This document shows, in pieces, positions 11,201 through 22,605 of a stretch of DNA of 64,000 nt. The position numbers and the translations under genes are program-made. Below the pieces are notes generated by a model, which worked only from the letters and a program-made list of their open reading frames with translations, did no database searches and had not been told where the DNA came from. Positions within the stretch are counted from its first letter, which is position 1; each line of letters opens with the position of its first letter. Origin of the DNA: Allomyces macrogynus ATCC 38327 (lineage: Eukaryota; Blastocladiomycota; Blastocladiomycetes; Blastocladiales; Blastocladiaceae); NCBI GenBank assembly GCA_000151295.1, contig GG745362.1:280167-344166 (forward strand), written 5' to 3'.

Positions 11201-13838
11201 TGTGGAACTTGCCGCCGCGTGCGAACCCTGATCGCACCTTCGGGAACCTGACAAGCAAACGCGAGTAGGCGTCGTTGGCGAGCTCTCGGTGCACGCTGAG
11301 CTTGCCGACAATGTGCGACAGTTGCACGAGACTGCCTTGGCTGCGCACGCACTCGTAGAACTCGCGCACCTACAGATTGGCCAAGCGCCCTTAGCCGCCA
11401 GTCCTCCCCAACGATCGGGCTACGAAGTCAAACGAGTACTGTACCGTGTACAGGCTCAGCAAATGCTCCTTCTTCGACTTGCGGTCGAGGTTCTGAAACT
11501 CGGCGTTATCGAGCAATCCGCGGCCCGACGTCCCAGCCTCGCCCATCTTGGTCGACTCGTGCTCGTGCCGGTCGCGCGCATAAATCAAAAATTTCTCGTC
11601 AAATGGGATCGGCTGCAACTTGATCTGCTCAATGAGCTCGTCGGCTGCCGTCTTGCCAGCGTCACCGAAATAGGCCGCGAGGTAAGTGGCAGCAATGAAG
11701 AGCAGCAGCGTGTCGTCAAATTCGATCAGGCCGCGCTCGAGTAACTGTAGACCGACCGAGATTTGCTTGGGTGTCGGGCCCTCGCGAATGAACCGGATAC
11801 CTAGGTGCGGGTCGCGTGTCAGTGTCATTCCCGGCAAAATGCATCCTGCAAGGAAATAGAGAACGTACACGCCTCGACCTGCAACGGCGACGAAAACACG
11901 CGCTCCTTGTGCACCGTCTTCTTCTCCTTACACGCGTCGAGCACCTCGAGCGACGTGCCCTCCATCAACCGCGTCAACACATTCTTGCGCGCCATGATCG
12001 CCACATCACTCCCCACTGCCGCGCCCGGGCTCGACGCGCCACTCCCACCGTACACGGACGAACTCACGAGCCGGACCGCCGACGCGCGCCGGGGCAAAAT
12101 AGGAATCGGGCACCGCCAAACTCGCGCGGAGCGGCCGCGTCGGTTCAGGCGTCGCCAATGTTGCCGCGAGTCTTTCGGCATCAGACCGAGCCGAAACGCC
12201 TTGAAGCTCCTGCTTCATGACATGATGCCAGCGACGCACGCTGCGTTCGAAAACGTACCGCGCAGAAAGCCGTGCAAGCGCGACCCCCGTGAGGAACCCT
12301 ACCACGGCGGACGGAATGAACACGTAGAGCCACGCGCTCGCCATTCCGGTCCCGTAGGTGATCATAGACGCGAGCATGCCCGTGGCTGATGCGGTGATGA
12401 GCCCGAGCCGCAGCGCGGTCATGCGCGGATTGTAGTAGGGCTGCGTGATGGTGATGCCGTGAATCAGATACAGCAGGCCGCCGAGGACGAGCACCGAGTG
12501 CCACCAGTTCCCCGACGAGTTGTCGGGAATGAGGGAGCCGAGAAAGACGAAAATGATTTTGGCCGCGGCAATCTTGGCGTCGATGCGCCCGTGCGGCTTG
12601 GCCTCGGGCGAACTGGATGTCGGCGACGTGTCCAGGAACTGTGTCAACATGTCACAGTCAGAAACCGGCAGACGGGAATGGCTTGCAAAACGGCGGCGTT
12701 AACGTACCACGAGCGCGGCAATCAACACGAGCGGTACAAACGCGAGAATGCCAATCAAGTCGAAAATGAACAGCGGCAAGTGTGCTGTACCATAGCACGG
12801 GACGCTGAAGTCGGGCAGCGTGCTGGTACTGCAGTTGAGCCCCGAGACGAGCAGCTGCGCAATCGGGATGGCGAGCGCCGACATTTCGATCGCAAACAGG
12901 AGCCGCAATACGCGCAGCGCCGCAATCGGGACCTTGGACGCGTGCATGACCATAGCCGCCACGTAACTTGCGAGCGCCAGCGTCGCAAACACGAGGAACA
13001 GGGCTATTTGTTGCACGAGATTGCCGTCAGCAAAAGGCCGACTCAGAGGACTGCACGCCTGAAGGGGACGCCGGACTTACCGAGGGCATTGAACGTCTGG
13101 AAATCGCTGTACGAGCGAATCAGCCGAATTGGCTCAACGATCACGTAGACCAAATCCGGCGCGTCCGGGTGCAGGCGGTGAGACAGGGCAAACGACAAGA
13201 GCTGGAAATCCTCGACAAACTGGGTACAGACGGCAATGGTCAGCAGCATCTCATGACTCTCCACCCGACACTCTGCCCATCGCTCACAATCTCTTACCTT
13301 CAAAATCCAGTTGGCGGCGGCCGGGAGCTCATTTTCGCGCACAACAACGTAGCTACGGTTGATGCCGTCAGCCCACGCAGACACCAACGCGAAAACAAAT
13401 GAGAGCAACCACGTACGCAAGCCCAAAGACGGCATCCTCGACGCGATTGATGGAAAGAACATGCTGCAAGTTCTGCTTGTTTCGCGCGTTTCTCGCAGAC
13501 GGAGACCCGGCAAGCGCGCTTGAACGTGCCATCGATGCCCGCACGGATCCAGTCGCGTTTACAGCTGCTGGCTTGACACTCTCCGCATTCTCGCGCGAGC
13601 ACGCCCTCCCCATATCGTCAAAGTCAGGCACCGCCAAACGGACACTGGCGACACTGCCACTGGTCAATGCCGAACACGGCGGACTGACCGTTTGCGACGT
13701 GACTGCCGTCGCAGGGTCGTAATCGGGCGGCGCTGGAGTCGCGTCAGCCACAGGGAAAAGTGAAAACGTGTCGTCACCGTTTCGGGCACCTTCTTGCACA
13801 TCGCTCGTGTCGCCGTCATGTTGGGGTTCGTTGGTCAT
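8294..13838 (-). CDS. TmcB-like multipass membrane protein
   Basis: A large multi-exon gene is read right to left. The likely start is at 13838 (MTNEPQHDGD). After an acidic tail come several membrane segments: MLLTIAVCTQFVEDFQLLSF, a block at 12704-13009 ending in FVPLVLIAALVV, and a block at 12200-12650 containing HSVLVLGGLLYLIHGI. A soluble part with TmcB-type helical repeats follows. Examples are QISVGLQLLERGLIEFDDTL (about 11750), a YLAAYFGDAGKTAADELI helix and, after an intron, LRSYSQFLIAVEGNAIKAGH (about 11120). A Pro/Ser-rich linker (10520-10930) leads to a second membrane half with helices near 10400, 9700, 9330 and 8430. Visible introns include a GTACGT..CGTAG pair near 13370-13430 and one ending TTGCAG near 11846. 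A frame change is needed near 12060. TmcB-family proteins are large, poorly understood membrane proteins of protists and chytrids; function is inferred only as membrane signalling or sensing. Confidence 0.7.
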
Positions 13839-14556
13839 GACGCTTTCCGATCCGAGCACCGTTTGACGTACACAAGTTTGAGCGGGGAGGCCGAACCGCC
13901 GTCGACCTTGGCGTGACAAGAGATGGGTCCAATTTGGCGACTTGACCCGCTCGAGCAAGGGCGCAGCTCGTCCCCGTCCCTCCAGATGCAGGGAGCCCAC
14001 AGTCGCAAGGGCGAGCGGAATTGGCACAACATGAGAGTCGGTCTGTGGTGCGGGCAGGACTGTTGCCGTTGTCTTCACGGCTCTCGCCCTGGGACACGTT
14101 CGTTCTTGACACCGATCCTCTCGTTCGCAGCCGTTGCAACAATTTGGTGGCCACATAACCACAGCCTGGACGCAACCGGATTTCATAGGCCTTCGGATCG
14201 AGACGGCGAGCTGGTTCTGGAGGGGTCTCAGTCAGCCGCGCCTTCCGGTCTTTGGCTCGACCGGACGAGGCTCATTAACGTCCCAAATCAAGGATGAATA
14301 TTCATGTATTTTGCAGCAAGTTGTGGAGGGACGTCAGATGTCGCCGGGAATGAGTGGAAGAACTAAGCTAAAAGTAGTGGCCAGTTGGATGTGACTGGGA
14401 GCATGTACGGACATCGGCGACAGCTTGATGCTTCTCCAAAGCAGATTTGGCCCATATCTGTCACAAACCTCGACTCTCAAGCAACGAAAAGTTCATAACA
14501 TCGAGTCGCATCTTCCTGCCCTATCGCCCATTCTCCACCCAGTCTCCGAACCAGTC
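13839..14556. other. Intergenic region between TmcB-like gene and receptor G1
   Basis: This should contain the 5' side of the TmcB-like gene (minus) and the 3' flank of G1 (minus). No coding sequence, RNA or repeat was recognised. Confidence 0.45.
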
Positions 14557-17499
14557 CTAGCCAACCATCCCGGGCCGCTTTAGTCCCGGTGGCCGTCGGC
14601 TCGCGACCGATTGGTCCACCGTTAGAGCGCTGACAGTCGTCAGCGCCGCTCTGCCACCCGTCGAACCATGCGACGTGGAACCGACCGTGCTAGCGTTCAC
14701 GGACTTGAACGTGGTCTCGAGATCGCGGATCCACCGGTCGGCGTCCGCCGTGTCCTTGGCCTGCACGAGGAAGCTCGACCCGCCGACGCGCAGAATGAAG
14801 AAATCGGCCGCGCCGTCGACAGGGGCCGCATAGAACTTGAACGTGAACGGTTGGCCGCCCTTGGGCTAGATATGCGAGATCATCAGTGCGCGAAACTGGT
14901 ATGGATCGAAAACGTCCAGGAGATCTGAGCACACCGAAGTACACGGCGTGAGCAGGAGAGCCAGGAGCGGATGGTGCAGCAGAATCACGTCGAACTCGAC
15001 CCATTGCCGGAAGAGCCCGCCCATTTGATTGATCACGTACCGCGGGCCGACGCGCACATCCTGGAAGGACGAGAAGTCAGAAGAGCATCCCTTTGACAAA
15101 ATGTGGAGAGAGAAGCGCCGCACCAATCCACACAACATCCCCTCGTCACCCTTGTCGCTCTTGGCCAGCACGTTGCGAACGCTCATACCGCGGTTCAGCT
15201 TGCCCTTCGAGTTCGGTTCCAGCGTATAGACGGTCTCGGGCTTGGCAGAGCCAGCGAGCATCACCTCCAAAATAGACCGCCACACGAGGAGCCCGAGTAC
15301 ACCGCCGAGCGCCAACAGGATGCACACGCACTTGATGACAAACTGAGCGCGGAAATTGATGGGCAAGGCCGCGACCGGGACCACGACAATGCACGCAAGC
15401 AAAATGTTGTAAGCAGCGGGGGCAATGCACTTTGACTCGTTTTAAGTCGTGCCGACGTTGCGGATCCTGAACGAGAGCCAGCACGCGAAGAGCAATTGCA
15501 ATGCGTGGAAGTTGCCGAGGATCGCAGTAATTGCAGTCCCACCCGCTTCGGTCCGCGTGCTGCACAGGTACGTGTAGGTTGAAGTCGAGACCGTCGAGAT
15601 GACGGCCGTCGGCGCGGCAACGCCCGACCATGCGCCCAACAGGACCAAATCGACAGCAGTCATGACCAGAACGCCACCGAGGAGTCGAGCGTCCTTCAAG
15701 TTGAACTACATGCGCCGCCGGTTCCTACACGATGCGACGCATACGCCCGCGACCTTGGGCGACACAATTTCGAGCGCCATGGACAAGTCAACGACGAGCG
15801 CGCCAAGAGCAATAAGCTGCATGAACCTCGGCGACTGCGACTTGACCACGGCAACGCCAGAATAGCTGTACAGAAGACAGAACGTCGGCAGCGTCGCGGC
15901 AAAGACGAGCGCGCAAAGAACAGCGACGACAATTGGAAGGGATTCGCTCGAGGTCATGGCGTCGAGCGACAGGATTACATAGGGAATGCCAACTTCCGTC
16001 AGATGTGGAACGGAGCTGGATAGAGGCATCAAATCGACGCACTGTAGTTGGCCGGCGGCGCCGGGATCCACGCGTTCCATAATTGCGATTGGACGTGATC
16101 CATTTGCACGCCGCGCCCGTCGTCGCGTAGTCGTTGAGCAGGAAATTGATGTCATGATCCTTGAGGCTAAACTGCTTGATGAACGTGGAGACATGCGGCG
16201 CCTTGGTCTGCAAGTCCGTCGGCAAGATTGTCATTATCAAATCTGTGGCCCAATTGCACGCCAAACTGTTGGACGAGGTGCCGACGCGGGTCGCGCTGAA
16301 CCCTGCGTAACACGTCGAATTGTACTCGGGCAGCGACACAACCCACAGCGAGAGCGTCAACGGGATGATTTCGGGCTTCCAATAGTAAAACAAACAAGCG
16401 TAGCTGTTTTGGTTTGCACATCGCGTGATGGTGCTAGCAAAATCGGCGCCGATATAAACGATTACGAGTTTCAGACCGAGCGTGACAACGCGCTGCTCGT
16501 TCTCCCCTTTGCTGTAGCCCGGTTCCATGTGCTGTGCAATCGTGAGAACTGTGTCAGTCCTTTTCGGAACGCAGCGCCGACAACGTGAAGAAATGCGAGG
16601 TGATCATTCCACGGAGCGGTGCAGAAGAGATGGAGAGTAGTGAGTTTACACACCCAAACCTCCCGGCAACCCGACGGGTTGGCCTGGCACTGCGGTGGGA
16701 TAAACATGCCGTTCGAGCAGTACGAGTAGGTCGCCGAGTCGCACAGCCACGACCCGTCGGCCTTGCGTGCAGGCGTCGTCGTGCCGTACGCCGGCAAGTA
16801 CTGCAGCACCGAGTTCATTGTGTAGGACCGCCACGAGTCGAAAATGAGCGTCGGATACGCGTTCGCAATCGCCGTGTTGATGTACCACGAAATCTTGGCC
16901 GCATAGCCAATCATGCCCGAATCTTCGACCGCACCCTGCTGGACGATGAACTGCTGGTAGAGCGCCGTTTTCGAGTTGGGCCAGACCTCGAGATTCGCGT
17001 GCACTTGGCTCGACGCGACACGTGGATAAGTACCGCTCGACCCGCCAAACTCGAGCACGGTCACGTTCACGCCCATCGCGTCCTGCAAAAGCGCCGCAAC
17101 AAAGTAGGTGCTGTTGCAGGCGGAACGTCGAGTGAATTGCACATCATTCGCGAATCATATGGAGCAAACTGTGCGGACCTCAAGTTGACGCAAAGCAAGC
17201 GACATGGAAGTAGACCAATCAGCTATACTTGATGGCGCTCCAGCCCAATCCCATGTCATTTCCGCACCTGTCCACGCATCGGCTTCGAGAGCGATATCGG
17301 CGGGCGCCTGCTTGACCGTGTCTGTGCCAGTCGGGGCTCCAACCCAGCCCACGATGCCACCTGGGGGTGCCTGGGCGAATGCCTTGCGCACGCACCACCC
17401 CGCAGGTGAGGAATATCACGAAACCAGAATTACGACGACGGCAGCTGGGCTCATTCCATTTCGGCGCATCCAGGCACGCTGCACCCGTGAAGCGCCCAT
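14557..17499 (-). pseudogene. G1: OpuAC-7TM(class C)-PH receptor, inactivated
   Basis: G1 has the same exon order as G2-G5: an N-terminal signal region (MGASRVQRAW at 17499), a substrate-binding ectodomain (about 17390-16080), class C membrane helices (about 15960-15170) and a PH domain split by an intron (about 15060-14640, ending DADRWIRDLETTFKSVNA). It is broken. There is a TGA in the signal-peptide frame. The QCLPPSSVAS stretch found in the other copies is missing just after it. A TAA at 15442-15444 replaces the Tyr codon of the TTYNESKY motif seen in G3-G5, between membrane helices 5 and 6. The ectodomain exon 16662-17076 is nevertheless almost identical to that of G3. Family identity is sure; loss of function is inferred from the stops. 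Confidence 0.7.
16662..17076. repeat. 415-bp near-identical tract shared with G3 (copy A)
   Basis: This tract matches 28701-29115 with a single difference that I can see (G at 16942 versus T at 28981, silent in a Val codon). Flanking exons and introns of G1 and G3 are clearly diverged. It covers the ectodomain exon running from the start-proximal GVNVTVLEFGG side to the NPSGCRE side. Confidence 0.85.
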
Positions 17500-18615
17500 T
17501 GTCGAAGGCATCGCGAATTAGCGGCAGTCGTGAGCGCGAGCACAGCTGCCACGGTCGAATGGGCGGAGACGGCAAGTGCAGTGAGCGAGCGAAAAGGCAA
17601 GGACATCCTCGTCAACGGCTTTCAATGTTGCTGGAGTGCGGAACGACCAAGCGAGAGCAAAATATGCGCGGAGCCGTCTCACGAGCGAGCAAGTTCAATC
17701 GAATGCAGGATCGCGCGTAGGCAAATCCCGACCAGCGTTACGTGGCGACATCAGTTCCCAACTCGCCCGCCCTGAGCGCCGTCCAGCATCGAGAAGCTGC
17801 CGTCATGTCGCCCGAATCCAATTGTTGTTGACGCCAAATCTTAATTCTGAAAGCAACATGTTCGCGCCAGCGAGCGAGCCGAGCTTGTTCAAATTCTTGC
17901 TGTCACAAATGATCGATCATCCGTTTCTTGATGCACGGGGGACGAAGCCGGCAGAACGGAAATGCTGTGCGATTCCATCAGTTTGCACCCAGTCGTTGTC
18001 GCTCGTCGTGAGAGTTGGAGCAAGTGTCGGAACTGATCATGATGATCACGACATTCGCGGTAACATGGGATGATTGCCCACGTTGCAGATGCTGTTGTCC
18101 GCTTCTGCTGGTCAACAGAAACAACCATGTCTCCGTGTATCGCACCTGGATGATATTTTGGCGCGCACTGCGACACTCTCGGCGTCAGCCCAACAAAGTT
18201 AGGTGCCAGCGCTTGCCGGCTGATGCTGGGGGCGGCCCAGTTCTTGCCACTCAATCTGTAGGGTGCAAGCCGCGTCCGACGCGACGCCATGTGCGCTATC
18301 GGCGTTTGAAAGCGGGGCAACAGAGTTGGCAAAGATGAATCATAGTTGGATCGTGACCGGTTGAGTGAGCAGAGCTCTCAAGATCGTGCCATGGTTCTGA
18401 ATGGCGGTGAGTGCAGCGGAATGAACTATTCGGACCGCAAAAGTGCCGCCAGACAACGGAGATTGGAAATTGAGAGAGTCGAAGCAGATAATTGCATCTT
18501 CGAAGATCTGTCGCCAAAAATCAACAAAGCCCCGGTCAATCTGAGCACAATCGAACCCAAACGCATCAGCTGTCATGGTGCAAGACCGCGAAGGGAGAAC
18601 CGAACTGGTCCAGGC
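17500..18615. other. Intergenic region between G1 and F-box-like copy 2
   Basis: It contains the upstream side of G1 and the 3' flank of the F-box-like gene. Short frames on both strands show no domain-like sequence. No repeat or RNA gene was recognised. Confidence 0.45.
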
Positions 18616-20199
18616 TCACGCAATTATTTTAACAGGAGACATCTCGCACATAAGAGAACGCAAACTTTCGGGAACGCACACGGTCAAGTCAGCAAGAAGG
18701 GGTGCACGTGCCCGCGCCGCGTCGCAGATGGCCAGTGGTACCGTGATCATCGGGCGGTCGATGCCTGTTGACACCACGGCCAGTTGCGTGAGCATTGGCA
18801 CACGGTGCGGAATGTAAACTCTTGAATGGAACCACGCAGACGACCGGAGCAGGACCATCATGTGTTCGAGTGCAGGCAGCGTGCATTCTCGCACAATCTC
18901 GAACAAAGCCGACGACGAGCGCACCCGTACGAGTGACGGGAAAGCGACGTTTGGGCCAAGCGAGGCAATGACACTGGAACCGAGAACCAACGCGTCAAGG
19001 TCGGCAAGGTGCGGGAGTTCAGCGAGCTGCTGGACCTGATCGCGCGTCAAAGACATCCACGTGTCTGATACTAAAGAATCAAGGCCCTCTGGCACCCTGA
19101 ACGTCAGCGACACGAGACACGACAGCTGCCGCAGGTCAAAATTCACCATCGAGGCATGATCGTCAAAGCGGCAAGTCAACTGCAGGTGCTCGAGCATGGT
19201 CAATACGGGTGCGTCGCCCACAGCAGGCAATCCCGCCACAAGCCATATCGCAGAGGATGGTGTCACGACTGCACGACGGACCATGCGTCCAACGCCTGCT
19301 GGAACATGACCTCCAGTGGCACGGGAGAGCGTGGAGAGGTCTGCGACATGTGCCACCAATTTCAAGTCACGAACGGTACAGAGGGCAGCCAATAGACGCT
19401 CGAGAGCGTTGGGGCTGAAAGTCAGCCGCCCAAACCCATCAATGTGGAGCGATTCACAGCGCAACGTGTGGGGGAATCCTTCTAACTTCATATCAGTCGG
19501 CTCGCCCCCTTGGATTGCGACCAGTTCCAGGGACGTTGCTACAGGCAGAGCAAGATCGTGTAGCAGGTGGGTCTGAGCAGAGCCCTCACCTGCGGTCAGG
19601 AGCGAGACAGACACGACGTGATGCATGAGGTGCGGCACATGTGTCATAATGGCTCTTGCCAGGGTCAAGTCAGTGAAATCGAGGCGTTTCACACATGTCA
19701 GGTCAGCAAGAAGCGCCCAGAACGGGATCGAGGGGACCAGCTGGTTGTCCATGCGCGAGTTCACTGCAAGGCGACGAACCCATCCAGCAGGCACGACCAT
19801 CGCCGTTGGTAAGTCCAAATCAGTCACGATCTCATTCGTGCGATCCATTGTCACGACTTTGAGCGGGCCGAGCTCATCAAAACCGCTGAAAAGACCAAGA
19901 AGTCGAGGTAATGCAAGGCAAAGCATGCCGGACGGTTGATCCGGTTCCGCACAAACGACTGCGAGCAAACTGAGGAGAGCTCGTGCTGCAGGGACGCGCA
20001 GTGCATGGCACGTCCTCGCGAGGCGTGCAAGCGCACATGCAACTTTTTCGGGGTCGAGATCAAATGGCGTGACCAAAAATTGAATAATTCTGGCGACTAC
20101 GAGGTCTGGCAGCGTGGCAAGTGAGAATTGTTGAACTTGTGCAGAGTCTCTTGACGGGCCCAACACAGAGCTCGACTCGGGTATGATCATGTTGGACAT
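18616..20199 (-). CDS. F-box-like / leucine-rich protein, copy 2 (527 aa)
   Basis: This uninterrupted gene is a paralogue of the one at 5582-7168. The start MSNMIIPESS at 20199 gives 527 aa, matching the other copy. The F-box-like helices are at residues 25-80 (FSLATLPDLVVARIIQFLV ... ALARLARTCHALRVPAARAL). They are followed by leucine-rich segments such as LLADLTCVKRLDFTDLTLAR and VQQLAELPHLADLDALVLGS. The likely role, by analogy, is substrate recognition for an SCF-type ubiquitin ligase, but no partner is encoded nearby. An upstream in-frame Met at 20304 is possible, but it would add a basic tail absent from copy 1. Confidence 0.7.
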   Translation of the reverse strand: MSNMIIPESSSVLGPSRDSAQVQQFSLATLPDLVVARIIQFLVTPFDLDPEKVACALARLARTCHALRVPAARALLSLLAVVCAEPDQPSGMLCLALPRLLGLFSGFDELGPLKVVTMDRTNEIVTDLDLPTAMVVPAGWVRRLAVNSRMDNQLVPSIPFWALLADLTCVKRLDFTDLTLARAIMTHVPHLMHHVVSVSLLTAGEGSAQTHLLHDLALPVATSLELVAIQGGEPTDMKLEGFPHTLRCESLHIDGFGRLTFSPNALERLLAALCTVRDLKLVAHVADLSTLSRATGGHVPAGVGRMVRRAVVTPSSAIWLVAGLPAVGDAPVLTMLEHLQLTCRFDDHASMVNFDLRQLSCLVSLTFRVPEGLDSLVSDTWMSLTRDQVQQLAELPHLADLDALVLGSSVIASLGPNVAFPSLVRVRSSSALFEIVRECTLPALEHMMVLLRSSAWFHSRVYIPHRVPMLTQLAVVSTGIDRPMITVPLAICDAARARAPLLADLTVCVPESLRSLMCEMSPVKIIA

Positions 20200-21299
20200 G
20201 ATGGACAGGTTTTGCAGGAACTTTCGAGTGGTGCTTTTGGACAATGTTGGTGAAAAATGTTTTGCTGCAGATCGACGTTGCGCTGTTTTGTGCATCGAAC
20301 GCAAGACAAACGTGCTGCATGCGCCATGCCATTGACGTGGACGACAGATTCAATTCTTTGACTTCGCTTTTGTGCTCCTGCAGCCACGAGTATAAGGAGC
20401 TGCCTTTTGCCCTCGCTGTTCAAATCCTTGTGAGAGAATCTCCTGTAAGGCGATTGCGGCGTTGATGGAGAACCATCTTGCAACGGACGATCCGGCAATT
20501 AGAAACTGCTTTGAGATGGGCCCACATTCTGCCACGATCAATGCAGATCAACCAGGCGAACTTCACCAAGTTCTGTCGCCTGTAGTTCTGATGGTTATCC
20601 TCCATCCACACTGCCTGACTTTCAACTTAGTCTCGGTGCAACATGATACACTCTGCCCAACGTGGACTTGATGCCTTCCAGCGTGCACCACTTCTGCCTG
20701 CAAAAGGTTTCTGGCAAGTTGACAATCCACATGCCGCAGCCGTGTTTTGTTGGCGAGACATGGTACAGAAGCCTCGAGCAGCTCTCGATCTCGATTGAAC
20801 ATTGTTGATAACATTTGGTGGCCAACAGGAGCAGCGACCTCAAACACAATCCTCTGTTTGGAGATTTGGAATCATCTCTCCCGCACCGATGAATGTGCAC
20901 AACCAAAACTGAACGCCCAAAATTGTGGTTTTCTGAACCGCTATGACCAAAGAGAGGCTGAAGAGATTTCGAAAACAAGGAGCTTCAACGAAACTATCAG
21001 CACATGCGTCCAACAATCACACCGTAGCGAAAATTTGGCGATGATGGACATGAAAGGTAGCAAAGAGAAGAACGGAAGTTTGATGTTATGGAAAGGGATA
21101 GGTGGTGACGCGGAGGTGAGAAAACAAGAGAAACATCAAATGGAATGCCGCGGATGCAGTTGCGCGTGCTTGAGCGCCGTGCAACGAGGGAGAAAGGAAA
21201 CCGGGAAGCATGGAAGCCGAGTGCAATACCACGCGACAGCAATGCGCAAGCACCGCGCCTCCACACCCGCCGGCTATCCGTCCGCAACGACCGGCGTGC
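20200..21299. other. Intergenic region upstream of F-box-like copy 2
   Basis: AT content is higher than in the neighbouring genes. Only short frames without recognisable domains were seen. The promoter of the minus-strand gene is presumably at the left end. Confidence 0.45.
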
Positions 21300-21635
21300 T
21301 TAGCAGAACGTGACTGGGTGGACATGCGCAGCCGAGTGCGCGTCAAAGTGCTGCGACTGCGCCTTCGTCTGGATCACCGAGAAATCGCCGCCACAGAAGT
21401 CGCACGAATCCGACGAGTGGTGGACAAAGTAGCTGCCGTCGTGGATGGACGACGAGTGGCAGTGGACCACGTCAATCGGGTCGTGGCACTCGACGTGCTG
21501 CAGGATCGTGTGGTACTCGACGTGCACAACGGGCTGGCAGTCGACCTGCACGATCGGCTGGCAGTCGACCTGCACCTGCGGGTGCATGCTCACCAGCACG
21601 ACCAGGTGCCCTTTGAGTTCGACCCCCCAAGTCAT
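21300..21635 (-). CDS. Small His/Cys/Asp-rich protein, unrecognised
   Basis: The minus-strand frame from an ATG at 21635 to a TAA at 21300-21302 encodes about 111 residues. It is unusually rich in His, Cys and Asp, with a repeated VQVDCQP unit and a C-terminal SDSCDFCGGDF motif that resembles metal-binding sequence. Third codon positions are mostly G or C on this strand. The repeated unit comes from a 21-bp direct repeat near 21534-21580. I know no family for it. The opposite strand is also open over this stretch, so the coding strand is an inference. If real, it may bind metal ions. Confidence 0.38.
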   Translation of the reverse strand: MTWGVELKGHLVVLVSMHPQVQVDCQPIVQVDCQPVVHVEYHTILQHVECHDPIDVVHCHSSSIHDGSYFVHHSSDSCDFCGGDFSVIQTKAQSQHFDAHSAAHVHPVTFC

Positions 21636-21655
21636 CAATCAATCCGACCTCTAAA

Positions 21656-21719
21656 CGTCAACCGCCATGCGTTTCCGCTGCACTATTCGTCAACCGCCAT
21701 GCGTTTCCGCTGCACTATT
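21656..21719. repeat. Perfect tandem duplication of a 32-bp unit
   Basis: Units 21656-21687 and 21688-21719 are identical, each beginning CGTCAACCGCCATGCGTTTC. They lie directly upstream (in minus orientation) of the small His/Cys-rich ORF. Confidence 0.9.
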
Positions 21720-22605
21720 ATTTTACCGTCCACGCGTTCTATGCACATTGGAGACTATAATATCGCTGGAACGGTTGCGCGTGCTCCCCTACAAGCGTGA
21801 ATGACCAATGGACGGCCGTTATGACAAAATGAGAGCGTGCCAGGACCGCGACAAGCTTGGCTGGCGCCAGCATCGTTTCTAGTCGTTTGCTGGCCCTCGT
21901 TCATGTACACAACAGGCTTGCTGGACATGACTCAGTCACCCGACGGCTGAAATTGATACATGCGAAAATTTGAAGGACAGTGACGGAAAAAGAATCATGC
22001 GCTGCACTACGGCTTCAGATTCATTGGCGATTCGCTTGAGCAACAGGAGCTTGTCACCACACAGCACGAGTGATGGATGCTCTCCTGGTGGTTGATTGCT
22101 GCCACGGTTATCCCCGTCAGCAAAAGTGAGAACAAAAAATAGTCAGACATCCGCAAAAAGTACGTAGATAGAGCAATCAATGAATGTTTTGAGAGCTCTT
22201 CCTGCTGCCGCCGAACGGCAAGAAAGACGAATCGGCGAAAGAAGCGAGGGAACACGGAAGCGACTGGCATGCGAAACATGAGCACCCAGCCGTGAAATGA
22301 GGCGGACCGCATGGGCTTTTACGTCCTGCCATGGTGTTCAAATGGTGCGAGGAGAGCAGTCATTCAAAACGAATTCGAGAGATCCCTTCAAGTACATGGA
22401 TTGCGGTTGATGCTTCTTGTGAGAGAAGTGAGTCTTGTGTGACTGGCGGACTGCAGCGGACCAAGAGCAATCGACTTTGAGAGGCAAGAAATTGGCTGTG
22501 CAGTCCCTATACCTATTCCGCACCCCCCCTCCCCCCCCCCCCCCAGTCGTATCTCCCGCTCCCGCTGCTCCTTCTCCACCCATCAAGCAGTCACTCAACC
22601 CCGTC
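21720..22605. other. Intergenic region 3' of receptor G2, with C-tract
   Basis: No supported gene was seen. A C7-T-C14 tract occupies 22523-22544. Such tracts are prone to length errors in sequencing. Confidence 0.5.
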
